NCBI RefSeq assembly: GCF_001645125.1
Contig: NZ_LXKA01000011.1
Location: 62,001 to 126,000 of the forward strand
Length of the DNA: 64,000 bases
Direction of reading: 5' to 3'
DNA from: Paraburkholderia ginsengiterrae
GTDB taxonomy: Bacteria > Pseudomonadota > Gammaproteobacteria > Burkholderiales > Burkholderiaceae
Under the pieces are notes generated by a model that had not been told where the DNA came from, did not search any database, and worked only from the letters and a program-made list of their open reading frames with translations. Positions 45,708 through 56,490 of the stretch are shown here, piece by piece. A program made the translations under genes and the position numbers. How positions within the stretch are numbered: the stretch's first letter is position 1; each line of letters starts with the position of its first letter.

Positions 45708-46829
45708 ATGAACGTAGGTCTCGTAGGTTGGCGCGGCATGGTCGGCAGCGTCCTGATGCAACGTATGCAGCAGGAAGGCGATTTCGACTTGATCGAACCG
45801 GTGTTTTTCAGCACCAGCAACGCGGGCGGCAACGCGCCGTCGTTCGCCAAAAACGAGACCAAGCTCAAAGACGCGACAAGCATCGAAGACCTGAAGAAGT
45901 GCGACGCGATCATCTCCTGTCAGGGCGGTGACTACACGAACGAAGTGTTCCCGAAGCTGCGCGCGGCGGGCTGGAACGGCTACTGGATCGACGCGGCTTC
46001 GTCGCTGCGCATGAAGGACGACGCGGTCATCATTCTCGACCCGGTCAACCTCGACGTGATCAAGAACGCGCTGGTCAAGGGCCAGAAGAACTTCATCGGC
46101 GGCAATTGCACTGTCAGCCTGATGCTGATGGCGCTCGGCGGCCTGTTCCGCGAAAACCTCGTCGACTGGATGACGGCCATGACGTACCAGGCCGCTTCGG
46201 GCGCGGGCGCGCAAAACATGCGCGAGCTGCTGTCGCAAATGGGCACGCTGCACGGCGCGGTGAAGAACGAACTGGCCGACCCGGCTTCGGCGATTCTCGA
46301 CATCGACCGCCGCGTGCTCGAAGCCATGAACAGCGACAGCATGCCGACGGACCACTTCGGCGTGCCGCTCGCCGGCTCGCTGATTCCGTGGATCGACAAG
46401 GACCTCGGCAACGGCATGTCGAAGGAAGAGTGGAAGGGCGGCGCCGAAACCAACAAGATTCTCGGCAAGCCGGCCATGGGCACGCCGGGCTCGATTCCGG
46501 TCGACGGCCTGTGCGTGCGGATTGGCGCAATGCGCTGCCATTCGCAGGCGCTGACCATCAAGCTGAACAAGGATGTGCCGCTGGACGAGGTGAACAGCAT
46601 CCTCGCGTCGGGCAACGACTGGGTGAAGGTCGTGCCGAACGAGCGCGAAGCGTCGATGCGCGATCTGTCCCCGGCGCTCGTCACGGGCACGCTGACGGTG
46701 CCGGTCGGCCGCGTGCGCAAGCTCGCGATGGGCGGCGAATATCTGTCGGCGTTCACGGTCGGCGATCAGCTGCTGTGGGGTGCCGCGGAGCCGCTGCGTC
46801 GTATGCTTCGCATTGTGCTCGACAAGTAA
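45708..46829 (+). CDS. asd: Aspartate-semialdehyde dehydrogenase
   Basis: 373 residues from ATG 45708 ([20 protein letters not shown]); the open frame continues upstream through the leader hairpins. It reduces aspartyl phosphate to aspartate semialdehyde. NADP-binding Rossmann motif at residues 4-12. Catalytic Cys is in [15 protein letters not shown] (about residue 135), and the active-site region is [16 protein letters not shown]. His/Arg are in [16 protein letters not shown]. Length and the long C-terminal half match the Gram-negative type. The 349-base gap after leuB holds a candidate leader peptide and attenuator. Confidence 0.97.
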   Translation: MNVGLVGWRGMVGSVLMQRMQQEGDFDLIEPVFFSTSNAGGNAPSFAKNETKLKDATSIEDLKKCDAIISCQGGDYTNEVFPKLRAAGWNGYWIDAASSLRMKDDAVIILDPVNLDVIKNALVKGQKNFIGGNCTVSLMLMALGGLFRENLVDWMTAMTYQAASGAGAQNMRELLSQMGTLHGAVKNELADPASAILDIDRRVLEAMNSDSMPTDHFGVPLAGSLIPWIDKDLGNGMSKEEWKGGAETNKILGKPAMGTPGSIPVDGLCVRIGAMRCHSQALTIKLNKDVPLDEVNSILASGNDWVKVVPNEREASMRDLSPALVTGTLTVPVGRVRKLAMGGEYLSAFTVGDQLLWGAAEPLRRMLRIVLDK

Positions 46830-46866
46830 AGTAAACTACGCGGTTACGACGCGTAGAAAAATCCAG

Positions 46867-46894
46867 AAGCGTCGCGCTTGCGCGGCGCTTTTTT
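46867..46894 (+). terminator. Intrinsic terminator of asd
   Basis: AAGCGTCGCG (46867-46876) / CGCGGCGCTT (46881-46890) with a CTTG loop and one wobble pair, running into TTTTTT. Confidence 0.85.
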
Positions 46895-46968
46895 CATTGT
46901 GTGCTCCGAATATCTTGTCTCTTTCCAACCGCAAAAAAGGGCTGCGCGCTGACGCGGCTGGAGTCTCG

Positions 46969-49446
46969 ATGAACCTTCGACTCTCATCCCTTCGGGTCAT
47001 GTTCAATTTCAAAGGCACGGACCGTCTGGCCGTTGCCGCTGTGGCGCTTGCATTGACGGCTGCCGGCATGGGCAGCGCGGCTGCCGCGCCGGCCGATGCG
47101 GCGAGCGCGCCGGATGCCGCTTCCGTTTCGTACGCGAACGGTGGCCAAATCACGGTGCGGCCGGGGCAGTCGTTGAACGACCTGGCGATTGCCGTCACGC
47201 AGTCGCGCGACCGCGCGACGCTCGCACGCGCTTCGCGCGCGCTGTTCGACGCGAACCCGAACGCCTTCATGAGCCATGATCCAAGCCGGATGCGCATGGG
47301 CGCGGTGTTGACGGTGCCGGTGCTGGATGCGTCGGGTGCTTTGGCCGCTTCGTCGTCGGCGGCGGGTTCTGCTTCGTCGTCTGCACCTGCTTCCGCGCCG
47401 AACGCGGCGGCAACGGCGGAAGCGGCGAGCGGTGCGGCACAGGGCAGCGCGGCGGCGGCAAGCGCCGCAAGTGCTGCGGCTCATGCGGTGGCGCCTGCTA
47501 TGCCCGCAGTTTCGGCGGCAGCGAGTGCAGCCGTTGGGGCAAGTTCGGTGGCGCCAGCCGCCATCACGGCTTCATCGGCGCCGGTTGCGGGTTCGCAGAC
47601 GGCAGCCGCGCCGGCCAGCGGTGCGCATGAGTGGTCCGGCTCGATTCAACCTTCGGCTAGCGAGGCTGCCGAAGGCGCTTCGGCATCGGGTGCCGCAACA
47701 ATGCCTGCGACGACCGCCGCGCAGCCGGCATCGCAACCGCGTGTGCAGGTCTCGAGCTTGCAGCAGTTGCTCGCGCTGAAAAATCGCGTGCTGATGGAGT
47801 TGCAGAAGCATGGTATCGGCGGGAAGCCGGTAGCCACGGGCGCTCCGTCTGCCAATGTCGCGCAGCCGGCCGCCGGCGTGTCCGCAACGGCCGTGGCGCC
47901 TGCGCACGCAGCTGCGCCGGCGGGCTCAACGTCGAATGATGTCGACCTGTCGCAGACAGAATTGAGCATAGCGGCGGCGGTTGGCGCGGCGCTGGTTGCA
48001 TTGTTGGCGGCGTGGCGTATGCGTCGGCGGAAGCGCGAGCGTGTCGCGGCAGAGAATGCGGCGTCGGCGGGGCGCGACGACGCGGTGGCGCAAAATGCGG
48101 CGGCGCTGGCGCCTGTGAAGCATGAAACGGAGGGCGCTGCGGAAGCTGGCGCTGCGGACCGCGCGGCAACGGAGCAGGAAGACGCGGAACGAGCCGCCGC
48201 CGAGCAAGCTGCTGAAGAGTGGGCTGCGGCGGAACACGCTGCAGCGGAACACGCAGCAGCGGAGCGCGCGGCGGTAGAACGGGCGGAGACCGAGAGAGCC
48301 GCTGCGGAGCGTGCTGCAACTGAGCAGGCCGCTGCAGAGCGAGCGGCAGCCGACCAGGCGGCAGCTGAGCATGCCGCAGCTGAGCGGGCCGAAGCGGAAC
48401 GTACCGCAGCGGCGGAACGTACCACAGCGGAACAGGCAGCAGCAGAACAGGCTGCGGCAGAGCATGCAGCAGCGGAACGTGCAGAAGCAGAGCACGCGGC
48501 ATCGGAACAATCCGCAACCGGCAGCGAAGCCGCGTCTCACCCAGCCATCCCCGCACCCGATCTCACCCTACCCCAGCACGTCTGGCAGGAGCGCCCGGCA
48601 GCGCCCGCTTCATTTGAACCTGCACAAGCGGATCCAAACCTCGCCGGGTCTACGCCGAGCGCGTTCGCGCCCGAACCGCTTTCCCCCGCCCATCACGACA
48701 ACCTCGATGGAGCGACCACGGCGGCCAGCCTTGCCGCCGCCGCCGAGCTCGGCGCCGAAGCGTTGCCGCTGACGTCGCTCGAGCCCGTCGACGAACCCGC
48801 GCCGCACGAGGCGCCCGCGCACGGTCTGCAATGGGATGACGAGCCGGTCGCGCGACTGGAACCGTCGATTGAGCCGCAAGATCATTTGCGCACACCGCAG
48901 CACCTCGAGCCGCCACCGGTAGCACACGCCCCGTCCGTGCCGACCGAATTCCCGCGCGACGCCGTCGACGCGTTCGGCAGCCTGGACATGCCGCTGCCGC
49001 CGCGCATGGACTCGCCCGCCGATACCGTGCATGCTCCCGCTTCGCTATCGACCCAGCCGGTGGCATCGCCGGAAGCGACTGCGCAGCAAGCTGCGCTGCC
49101 CCACCCGGACGAGGAATCGTATATCGCCGACGAAATCGCCGCCGGCACTGCGGGCCACGCCGCGGTAGCGGGCTTGGGCGCCGGCTTCGGTGCGTCCGGC
49201 TTCGGCGCGCTGAAACTCGATTTCGACCTCGAATTGCCGCCTAGCCCGGCTCAGCCGTTGCCGGCATTTACGCAGGCCGATCTCGGCCGCATCGCCCGCA
49301 ACAAGCTTGATCTGGCTGCCGAGTACATCGAACTCGGCGATCTTTCTGGCGCGCGTGCGCTCATCAACGAAGTGATCGAGACGAACGATCCCGCAACGCG
49401 CACCGAGGCTCGCGCGTTGCTGTCGACGCTCGCCCCGTTGTCGTGA
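46969..49446 (+). CDS. fimV: FimV/HubP-like polar peptidoglycan-binding protein
   Basis: 825 residues from ATG 46969. It has a signal peptide (cleavage near AAA-A, about residue 42) and a LysM-type segment ([20 protein letters not shown], about 60-105). A long Ala/Ser/Pro linker precedes a single transmembrane helix ([20 protein letters not shown], about 334-355). The cytoplasmic side has a 111-residue pentapeptide repeat (about 407-517), a Pro-rich acidic region and the conserved FimV C-terminal domain [20 protein letters not shown] (about 782-815). This architecture matches FimV/HubP, polar landmark proteins linked to type IV pili and twitching. Its position ahead of truA is conserved in many gammaproteobacteria and betaproteobacteria. 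Stop overlaps the truA GTG. Confidence 0.9.
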   Translation: MNLRLSSLRVMFNFKGTDRLAVAAVALALTAAGMGSAAAAPADAASAPDAASVSYANGGQITVRPGQSLNDLAIAVTQSRDRATLARASRALFDANPNAFMSHDPSRMRMGAVLTVPVLDASGALAASSSAAGSASSSAPASAPNAAATAEAASGAAQGSAAAASAASAAAHAVAPAMPAVSAAASAAVGASSVAPAAITASSAPVAGSQTAAAPASGAHEWSGSIQPSASEAAEGASASGAATMPATTAAQPASQPRVQVSSLQQLLALKNRVLMELQKHGIGGKPVATGAPSANVAQPAAGVSATAVAPAHAAAPAGSTSNDVDLSQTELSIAAAVGAALVALLAAWRMRRRKRERVAAENAASAGRDDAVAQNAAALAPVKHETEGAAEAGAADRAATEQEDAERAAAEQAAEEWAAAEHAAAEHAAAERAAVERAETERAAAERAATEQAAAERAAADQAAAEHAAAERAEAERTAAAERTTAEQAAAEQAAAEHAAAERAEAEHAASEQSATGSEAASHPAIPAPDLTLPQHVWQERPAAPASFEPAQADPNLAGSTPSAFAPEPLSPAHHDNLDGATTAASLAAAAELGAEALPLTSLEPVDEPAPHEAPAHGLQWDDEPVARLEPSIEPQDHLRTPQHLEPPPVAHAPSVPTEFPRDAVDAFGSLDMPLPPRMDSPADTVHAPASLSTQPVASPEATAQQAALPHPDEESYIADEIAAGTAGHAAVAGLGAGFGASGFGALKLDFDLELPPSPAQPLPAFTQADLGRIARNKLDLAAEYIELGDLSGARALINEVIETNDPATRTEARALLSTLAPLS
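48187..48519 (+). repeat. 22-copy pentapeptide (15-bp) tandem repeat in fimV
   Basis: Units follow the pattern E-[R/Q/H]-A-A-A, 21 of five residues and one of six (ERTAAA). Copies differ at the DNA level by synonymous changes, so the array is old or selected for protein sequence. It would form a highly charged helix next to the inner membrane and is a candidate for length variation between strains. Confidence 0.85.
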
Positions 49447-50255
49447 AGCGTATCGCGTTAGGCGTCCAGTACGACGGCTCGGCGTTTTGCGGTTGGCAGT
49501 CGCAACCGCATGGCAACACCGTGCAGGACGAACTCGAACGAGCGCTGCGCGAGTTCGCGCAAACGCCCGTGCACACGGTCGTCGCGGGCCGCACGGACAC
49601 GGGTGTGCATGGTCTCGGACAAGTCGTTCATTTCGACACGGAGCTCGAACGCGCGGACATTTCGTGGGTTCGCGGCACCAACGCGTTCTTGCCGAAGACG
49701 GTCTCGGTGCAGTGGGCCAAGCCGATGCCCGACGAGTTCCACGCACGTTTCTCGGCGTTCGAGCGGACCTATTACTACGTGCTGTATGTCCATCCCGTAC
49801 GCTCGCCGATGCTGGCGACACGGGCCGGCTGGGTGCACGCCACGCTAGACCTCGAAGCGATGCGCGCGGCCGCTGCGCTTCTGATCGGCGAACACGATTT
49901 TTCGGCGTTCCGTTCGTCGCAATGTCAGGCGAAAACGCCGATCAAGCATCTGTATCAGATCGACATCCAGCAGCAGGGCGACTTCGTCCATTTCCGCTTT
50001 CGGGCGAACGCGTTCCTGCATCATATGGTGCGCAACGTGATGGGCTGTCTGGTGTACATCGGCCGTGGCCGTCGCCCTGTCGACTGGATGGCCGAGGTAC
50101 TGGCAGGCCGCGATCGCGAGTGCGCCGCGCCGACCTTCATGCCGGACGGGTTATATCTGGCGCAGGTGGGCTATCCTGAGCAATTCGCCGTACCCGCGCC
50201 GCAGACGGGCAGCGTGCCATGGAGTACTGTATGGACCGAGCAAGCGCCAACATGA
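49443..50255 (+). CDS. truA: tRNA pseudouridine(38-40) synthase
   Basis: A 270-residue protein. GTG start overlaps the fimV stop (GTGA), indicating coupled translation. It makes pseudouridine in the tRNA anticodon stem-loop. Conserved motifs: [17 protein letters not shown] at the N-terminus, the catalytic Asp in [19 protein letters not shown] (about residue 55), [14 protein letters not shown], and [17 protein letters not shown] (about 190-206). Length is standard. Its stop overlaps the trpF start (ATGA). Confidence 0.96.
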   Translation: MKRIALGVQYDGSAFCGWQSQPHGNTVQDELERALREFAQTPVHTVVAGRTDTGVHGLGQVVHFDTELERADISWVRGTNAFLPKTVSVQWAKPMPDEFHARFSAFERTYYYVLYVHPVRSPMLATRAGWVHATLDLEAMRAAAALLIGEHDFSAFRSSQCQAKTPIKHLYQIDIQQQGDFVHFRFRANAFLHHMVRNVMGCLVYIGRGRRPVDWMAEVLAGRDRECAAPTFMPDGLYLAQVGYPEQFAVPAPQTGSVPWSTVWTEQAPT

Positions 50256-50965
50256 AATCTCCCGAATCTCTCGTGAACGAAACCCCAGCCGGTATGCAGC
50301 AGCAAGCCGCACCTCATCGCACGCGCGTCAAGCTATGCGGCCTGTCGAAGCCGGAAGACGTCGCCCACGCGATCGATCTCGGCGCCGACGCAATCGGGCT
50401 GGTGTTCTATCCGCCCAGCCCGCGTTCGGTCAGCGTCGCCCAGGCAGTCGAACTGGTGCATGACGTGCCACCGTTCGTGTCGGTGGTCGGCCTGTTTGTC
50501 AACGCCACGCCGGACTGGATCCGCGAAGTCGTTAGCAACGTCGGCCTCACACTGTTGCAGTTCCACGGCGACGAGACCGCGGAGCAGTGCGAAGCCCTTG
50601 CCGGCGTTGCGGGTTTGCCTTGGTTGCGCGCGTTGCGCGTTGCGGCGGACACTCAGCCAGCCGATTTGGTAAAATCGGCGCTTAACTATTCAGCAGCCAG
50701 CGGCCTACTGTTCGACACCCATGTCGAAGGTTATGGCGGTGGCGGGAAGGTTTTTGATTGGTCACTTATTCCTTCAGAGCTCGCGCGTCGGGCCGTTTTG
50801 AGTGGTGGGTTGAACGCGCAAAACGTCAGTGATGCGATCCATCGCGTGCGCCCGTACGCGGTCGATGTCTCGAGCGGCATCGAAACGCCGGGCGCCAAGG
50901 GCGTGAAAGATCACGCCCGGATGGCGGCGTTCGTACGCGCGGTGCGCGCGGCAGACGCCGAATGA
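50252..50965 (+). CDS. trpF: Phosphoribosylanthranilate isomerase
   Basis: 237 residues from ATG 50252, chosen because it overlaps the truA stop (ATGA); an in-frame ATG at 50219 would add 11 residues inside truA. The body begins [20 protein letters not shown], the diagnostic TrpF beta-1 motif with catalytic Cys. The general-acid Asp is in [20 protein letters not shown] (about 165). The phosphate-binding loops are [10 protein letters not shown] and [13 protein letters not shown]. The first roughly 28 residues are a polar extension not needed for the barrel. First of the trpF-trpB-methylase-trpA group. Confidence 0.95.
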   Translation: MKSPESLVNETPAGMQQQAAPHRTRVKLCGLSKPEDVAHAIDLGADAIGLVFYPPSPRSVSVAQAVELVHDVPPFVSVVGLFVNATPDWIREVVSNVGLTLLQFHGDETAEQCEALAGVAGLPWLRALRVAADTQPADLVKSALNYSAASGLLFDTHVEGYGGGGKVFDWSLIPSELARRAVLSGGLNAQNVSDAIHRVRPYAVDVSSGIETPGAKGVKDHARMAAFVRAVRAADAE

Positions 50966-51025
50966 TTCCGGTGCCGCGGTTGTCTCGCACGAGACCCGCG
51001 CGCCACACTGAGAAGAGTGATCACC

Positions 51026-52219
51026 ATGTATAACTTGCCTGACGAAAGAGGCCATTTCGGCCAGTTTGGCGGCGTGTTCGTCGCTGAAACGCTGGTTCAC
51101 GCGCTCGACGAGCTGCGTGTCGCGTACGAGAAATATCAGAAAGACCCCGAATTCGTCGCTGAGTACGAGCGCGAATTGAAACATTTCGTCGGCCGTCCGT
51201 CGCCGATTTATCACGCACAGCGCTGGAGCGAAATGCTCGGCGGCGCGCAGGTGTACCTCAAGCGTGAGGACCTGAACCACACTGGCGCGCACAAGATCAA
51301 CAATGTGATCGGCCAGGCACTGCTGGCGAAGCGCATGGGCAAGCCGCGCGTCATCGCGGAAACCGGCGCCGGCCAGCACGGTGTGGCCACCGCCACCATT
51401 GCCGCGCGTTTCGGCATGGAATGCGTGGTCTATATGGGCGCGGAAGACGTGCGCCGCCAGGCTGCCAACGTGTACCGCATGAAGCTGCTCGGCGCGACCA
51501 TCGTGCCGGTCGAATCGGGCTCACGTACGCTCAAGGACGCGCTGAACGAAGCCATGCGCGACTGGGTGACCAACGTCGAGAACACCTTCTACATCATCGG
51601 CACGGTGGCCGGGCCGCATCCGTACCCGATGATGGTCCGCGATTTCCAGCGCGTGATTGGCGACGAATGCAAGGTGCAAATGCCCGAGATGGTCGGTCGT
51701 CAGCCGGATGCCGTAATTGCGTGCGTTGGCGGCGGTTCGAATGCAATGGGTATCTTTTACCCGTACATTGACGACACTTCGGTGAAATTGATCGGTGTCG
51801 AAGCAGCCGGCGATGGTCTTGAAACAGGTCGCCACGCCGCTTCGTTGATTGGCGGCAGCCCTGGCGTGCTGCATGGCAATCGCACGTATCTGCTGCAGGA
51901 CGAAAATGGGCAGATCATCGAGACGCATTCGGTGTCGGCGGGCCTCGACTATCCGGGCGTCGGCCCTGAGCACGCGTGGCTAAAAGAGAGCAACCGCGCG
52001 GAATATGTCGGCATCACCGACGAAGAGGCGCTCAAAGCGTTCCACGATTGCTGCCGAATCGAAGGCATCATTCCGGCACTGGAATCCAGCCATGCGCTGG
52101 CCTATGCCGCGAAACTCGCGCCGACTCTGTCGAAGGACAAGGTCCTTCTGGTCAATTTGTCGGGCCGCGGCGACAAGGACATGCATACGGTCGCTGAGCG
52201 ATCGGGCATTCAGTTCTGA
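51026..52219 (+). CDS. trpB: Tryptophan synthase beta subunit
   Basis: 397 residues from ATG 51026 ([20 protein letters not shown]), the normal length; a GTG three codons earlier is rejected. PLP enzyme joining indole and serine. The catalytic Lys is in [20 protein letters not shown] (about residue 90), the indole tunnel/Glu region is [14 protein letters not shown], and the PLP phosphate loop is [14 protein letters not shown]. The Ser of [10 protein letters not shown] is near the end. It lies 60 bases after trpF. Confidence 0.98.
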   Translation: MYNLPDERGHFGQFGGVFVAETLVHALDELRVAYEKYQKDPEFVAEYERELKHFVGRPSPIYHAQRWSEMLGGAQVYLKREDLNHTGAHKINNVIGQALLAKRMGKPRVIAETGAGQHGVATATIAARFGMECVVYMGAEDVRRQAANVYRMKLLGATIVPVESGSRTLKDALNEAMRDWVTNVENTFYIIGTVAGPHPYPMMVRDFQRVIGDECKVQMPEMVGRQPDAVIACVGGGSNAMGIFYPYIDDTSVKLIGVEAAGDGLETGRHAASLIGGSPGVLHGNRTYLLQDENGQIIETHSVSAGLDYPGVGPEHAWLKESNRAEYVGITDEEALKAFHDCCRIEGIIPALESSHALAYAAKLAPTLSKDKVLLVNLSGRGDKDMHTVAERSGIQF

Positions 52220-52230
52220 GCGCCGCGACG

Positions 52231-53136
52231 ATGCGTGACGAGTTCGACGAGCCGCAGCCGGCGGTTGAGACCAACGTGGCCACCGGTGCAACGGCGGCCG
52301 GTGCGCCTGCATCGCTGTTGCCGCAGGTGCCCGCCGGCATCCAGCTGTTGAACCGCGATTTTCTGACCGATGTGGCGAACATTCCCGACGAGTCGATCGA
52401 CCTGATCGTCTGCGATCCGCCCTATGGGCTGGGCAAGGACTACGGCAACGACTCCGACATGCGCACCGGCGAGGAATTTCTCGCCTGGACGCGTGGCTGG
52501 CTCGAGCTGGCCATCCCGAAGCTCAAGCCGTCGGGTTCGCTCTACATTTTCTGCACGTGGCAGTACGCACCGGAAATCTTCAGCTTCCTGAAGACAAAAC
52601 TCACGATGATCAACGAAATCATCTGGGACCGGCGCGTACCGAGCATGGGCGGCACCGTGCGCCGTTTTACTTCGGTGCACGACAACATCGGCTTTTTCGC
52701 GGTGTCGAAGGATTACTTCTTCGATCTCGATCCCGTCCGCATCCCGTACGATGCCATCACGAAGAAGGCGCGTTCGCGTAAATTGTTTGAAGGCAGCAAG
52801 TGGCTGGAGCTTGGCTATAATCCCAAGGATGTCTGGTCGGTTTCGCGGCTGCATCGGCAACACGCCGAGCGGGTCGCTCATCCCACCCAGAAGCCTCTGG
52901 AAATTGTCGAGCGGATGGTGCTGGCAAGTTGTCCAAAGGGCGGGCGCGTGCTCGACCCGTTCATGGGCAGCGGCACCACGGCAGTCGCTTGCGCGCGTCA
53001 GCAGCGCGAATTCGTCGGCTATGAGATCAATGAAAGTTACTGCGCGATCGCGCGCGAACGCGTCAGCGCTGCTGCTGCTCCGTCCGCGCCGCGCCGGGCC
53101 AAGGCCAAAACGCAACGGCCGACCGAAGTGCAATGA
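52231..53136 (+). CDS. Orphan adenine-N6 DNA methyltransferase inside the trp operon
   Basis: A 301-residue beta-class amino-methyltransferase. Catalytic motif IV DPPY is at residues 62-65 (LIVCDPPYGLGKD). The target-recognition region lies between about 105 and 215 (RRVPSMGGTVRRFTSVHDNI). AdoMet motif I DPFMGSGTT lies at about 242-250, preceded by HPTQKPLEIVERMV. No restriction endonuclease is nearby, so it is an orphan, probably regulatory, methylase. It lies 11 bases after trpB and 36 before trpA and must share their transcript. From memory, the methylase in this trp position in other Burkholderia has been linked to GTWWAC; that specificity is inference here. Confidence 0.9.
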   Translation: MRDEFDEPQPAVETNVATGATAAGAPASLLPQVPAGIQLLNRDFLTDVANIPDESIDLIVCDPPYGLGKDYGNDSDMRTGEEFLAWTRGWLELAIPKLKPSGSLYIFCTWQYAPEIFSFLKTKLTMINEIIWDRRVPSMGGTVRRFTSVHDNIGFFAVSKDYFFDLDPVRIPYDAITKKARSRKLFEGSKWLELGYNPKDVWSVSRLHRQHAERVAHPTQKPLEIVERMVLASCPKGGRVLDPFMGSGTTAVACARQQREFVGYEINESYCAIARERVSAAAAPSAPRRAKAKTQRPTEVQ

Positions 53137-53172
53137 GCACGCCGCGCAGTCACTCAAATCCGAGAAAATTCC

Positions 53173-53985
53173 ATGTCCCGTATCAAGAACACGTTCGCCG
53201 CGCTGTCCGCGCAAGGTAAGAAGGGTCTGATTCCGTTCATGACCGCCGGCGACCCGGACCCGGCCCGCACGGTTGAATTCATGCACGCGCTCGCCGCCGG
53301 CGGCGCGGATGTGATCGAGCTCGGCGTGCCGTTTTCCGACCCGATGGCCGACGGCCCGGTGATCCAGCAATCGTCCGAGCGCGCATTGGCACAGGGCGTG
53401 TCGCTGCGTTCCGTGATTGCCGACGTCAAGCGCTTCCGCGAAACCAACGACACGACCCCGGTGGTGTTGATGGGCTACGCCAACCCGATCGAACGCATGG
53501 GCGCCGAAGCGTTCGCCAAGGCGGCGAAAGAGGGTGGTGTGGATGGCGTGCTGGTGGTCGACTATCCGCCGGAAGAATGCGCTAACTTCGCCGAACAGAT
53601 GCGATCTGCCGGCATCGATCCGATCTTTTTGCTTGCGCCCACCTCTACGGATGAGCGTATCGCTGAAGTCGGCAAGATTGCCAGCGGCTACGTCTATTAT
53701 GTGTCGTTGAAAGGCGTGACCGGCGCGGCAAATCTGGACGTTTCCAGCATCGCGAGTAAAATCCCGGCCATCAAGTCGCGCGTGCCCCTGCCGGTAGGCG
53801 TCGGTTTCGGTATTCGCGACGCGCAAACCGCGCGTGCGGTAGCCGAAGTGTCCGATGCCGTCGTGATCGGCAGCCGTATCGTGCAATTGCTCGAACAGGC
53901 GGCGCCCGAAACCGCCGCCGAGACGCTCACGCGTTTCGTCGACGAAGTGCGCGAGGCGCTCGATAGCGTCGCGGCTGCCCGATAA
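53173..53985 (+). CDS. trpA: Tryptophan synthase alpha subunit
   Basis: A 270-residue TIM barrel cleaving indole-3-glycerol phosphate. Catalytic Glu is in [20 protein letters not shown] (about residues 46-65, with catalytic Asp in SDPMADGP). [30 protein letters not shown] and the phosphate loop VGVGFGIRD follow in order. It is separated from trpB by the DNA methylase gene, an unusual interruption since the alpha and beta subunits form one complex. GAGAAAATTCC precedes the ATG. Confidence 0.97.
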   Translation: MSRIKNTFAALSAQGKKGLIPFMTAGDPDPARTVEFMHALAAGGADVIELGVPFSDPMADGPVIQQSSERALAQGVSLRSVIADVKRFRETNDTTPVVLMGYANPIERMGAEAFAKAAKEGGVDGVLVVDYPPEECANFAEQMRSAGIDPIFLLAPTSTDERIAEVGKIASGYVYYVSLKGVTGAANLDVSSIASKIPAIKSRVPLPVGVGFGIRDAQTARAVAEVSDAVVIGSRIVQLLEQAAPETAAETLTRFVDEVREALDSVAAAR

Positions 53986-54011
53986 CAGTTATTTTTTGTC
54001 TTCTGTAGTGT

Positions 54012-54034
54012 GAGCGGCGGGCTTGTCCCGCCGT
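54012..54034 (+). terminator. Short hairpin between trpA and accD
   Basis: GCGGCGGG / CCCGCCG around CTTGT with a following TTTG. It is a compact GC stem with a weak T tract that could partly end the trp transcript before accD. Confidence 0.45.
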
Positions 54035-54065
54035 TTGCGCGACTGTCGACCCTGAAGGATTCAAT

Positions 54066-54938
<873 letters not shown>

Positions 54939-55013
54939 GCCCAACGCCAGAGCGGAGCCGCCGCGCCTTCCCGAGCGCGGCCGCCGTCAGACAAGCGGTC
55001 AAATAAGCAGTCA

Positions 55014-55052
55014 AAAAAATAGCGCGCCGCGTGAGCAATCAAGCGGCGCGCT
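55014..55052 (-). terminator. Intrinsic terminator facing the minus strand, between accD and folC
   Basis: AGCGCGCCGC (55021-55030) / GCGGCGCGCT (55043-55052), a perfect 10-bp stem. The T run (positions 55013-55019, A on the plus strand) follows it only on the minus strand; on the plus strand the sequence after it is GTCATTT. Both neighbouring genes are on the plus strand. Confidence 0.6.
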
Positions 55053-55150
55053 GTCATTTCCAGGATAATCTCGGTCTCGTGACGCGCGAACCCGCGCACA
55101 TACTGTCATTGCCAGACCGATTCACTAGCGATCCACCCGCGATTCACCCG

Positions 55151-56461
55151 ATGACCACATTCCCCACCCTCGACGCGTGGCTCACGCACCTTGAATCCGC
55201 GCATCCGGTCGGTATCGACATGGGTCTGACCCGCATCTCCCGGGTACGCGACGCGATGCAACTGTCGTTCGCATGCCCGGTCATCACGGTCGGCGGCACG
55301 AACGGCAAGGGCTCCACCTGCGCGATCCTCGAAGCCATTCTGCTGAAAGCGGGCTTCACGGTCGGCTGCCACACGTCGCCGCACCTGCTGTCGTTCAACG
55401 AGCGCGCGCGGGTGAACGGCGAAATGGCGAGCGACGCGGATCTGCTGCCGCATTTCGAAGCCGTCGAGGCGGCGCGCCTGAGCCTCGACGAACCGGTCAC
55501 GCTCACCTACTTCGAATTCACGACGCTGGCGATCATGAGCCTGTTCGCGTCGCGCGGGCTGGATGCGGTGATTTTCGAAGTCGGTCTGGGCGGCCGTCTC
55601 GACGCGGTAAATATTCTCGATACGGACTGCGCGATCATCACCAGCATCGACATCGATCACACGGAATATCTCGGCGACACGCGCGAGAAAATTGCCTTCG
55701 AAAAGGCCGGCATTTTCCGTCCGGGCAAGCCGGCGATCTGCGCGGACCCGGTGCCGCCGCAAACGCTGATCGATCATGCCGAGAAGATTGGCGCCGAACT
55801 GTGGCTATTCGGCCGCGATTTCCGCTATGAAGGGCAGGCGGGCAGCGAGCGCCAGCAGTGGAGCTACGTCGGCCCGACCCTGCGGCGCTCGGCGCTCGCG
55901 TATCCCGCGTTGCGCGGCGCGAACCAGTTGATCAACACGTCGGCGGCGCTCGCCGGTCTCGAGGCATTGCGCGACCGGCTGCCGGTCTCGGCGCAAGATA
56001 TCCGCCTCGGCCTCGCCAACGTGGAACTGCCGGGGCGATTCCAGGTGCTGCCGGGCAAGCCGGCTATCGTGTTGGATGTCGGCCACAATCCGCACGCCGC
56101 CGCGGTGCTGACGCAAAACCTCGGCAACATGGGTTATTTTCCGTACACCTACGCGGTGTTCGGCGCGATGCGCGACAAGGACATCGCGGGCGTGCTGGCC
56201 CACCTGAAAGGCGAGATCGACCACTGGTGCGTGACGGATCTGCCGACCCCGCGGGCCGCGTCGGCGGGAGAACTCGAAACGGCATTGCGGGAGCAGGGCG
56301 TGGGTGAGGGTGCCGACAGCAGCGTGACGCGTTACGCAACACCGGCAGAGGCTTACCAAGACGCGCTAAAACGTGCGTCAGAGAATGATAGAATCGTGGT
56401 TTTCGGCAGTTTCTATACGGTAGCAGGCGTTATGGCCTACCGTAAATCGCAGCAACACTGA
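55151..56461 (+). CDS. folC: Bifunctional folylpolyglutamate / dihydrofolate synthase
   Basis: 436 residues from ATG 55151 (MTTFPTLDAWLTHLESAHPV), preferred to the upstream in-frame GTG at 55031, which adds 40 unconserved residues. Mur-ligase fold. P-loop GGTNGKGSTCAILEAIL (about residues 49-65), the SPHLLSFNERARVNG loop, EVGLGGRLDAVNI, TSIDIDHTEYLGDTREKIAFEKAGIFR with carbamylated-Lys region, and the C-terminal VLDVGHNPHAA. It attaches glutamate to dihydropteroate and folates. It begins the folC-dedD-cvpA-purF series. Confidence 0.95.
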   Translation: MTTFPTLDAWLTHLESAHPVGIDMGLTRISRVRDAMQLSFACPVITVGGTNGKGSTCAILEAILLKAGFTVGCHTSPHLLSFNERARVNGEMASDADLLPHFEAVEAARLSLDEPVTLTYFEFTTLAIMSLFASRGLDAVIFEVGLGGRLDAVNILDTDCAIITSIDIDHTEYLGDTREKIAFEKAGIFRPGKPAICADPVPPQTLIDHAEKIGAELWLFGRDFRYEGQAGSERQQWSYVGPTLRRSALAYPALRGANQLINTSAALAGLEALRDRLPVSAQDIRLGLANVELPGRFQVLPGKPAIVLDVGHNPHAAAVLTQNLGNMGYFPYTYAVFGAMRDKDIAGVLAHLKGEIDHWCVTDLPTPRAASAGELETALREQGVGEGADSSVTRYATPAEAYQDALKRASENDRIVVFGSFYTVAGVMAYRKSQQH

Positions 56462-56490
56462 ACGGGCGCCAGGCTCGAACCAAGCGATTC

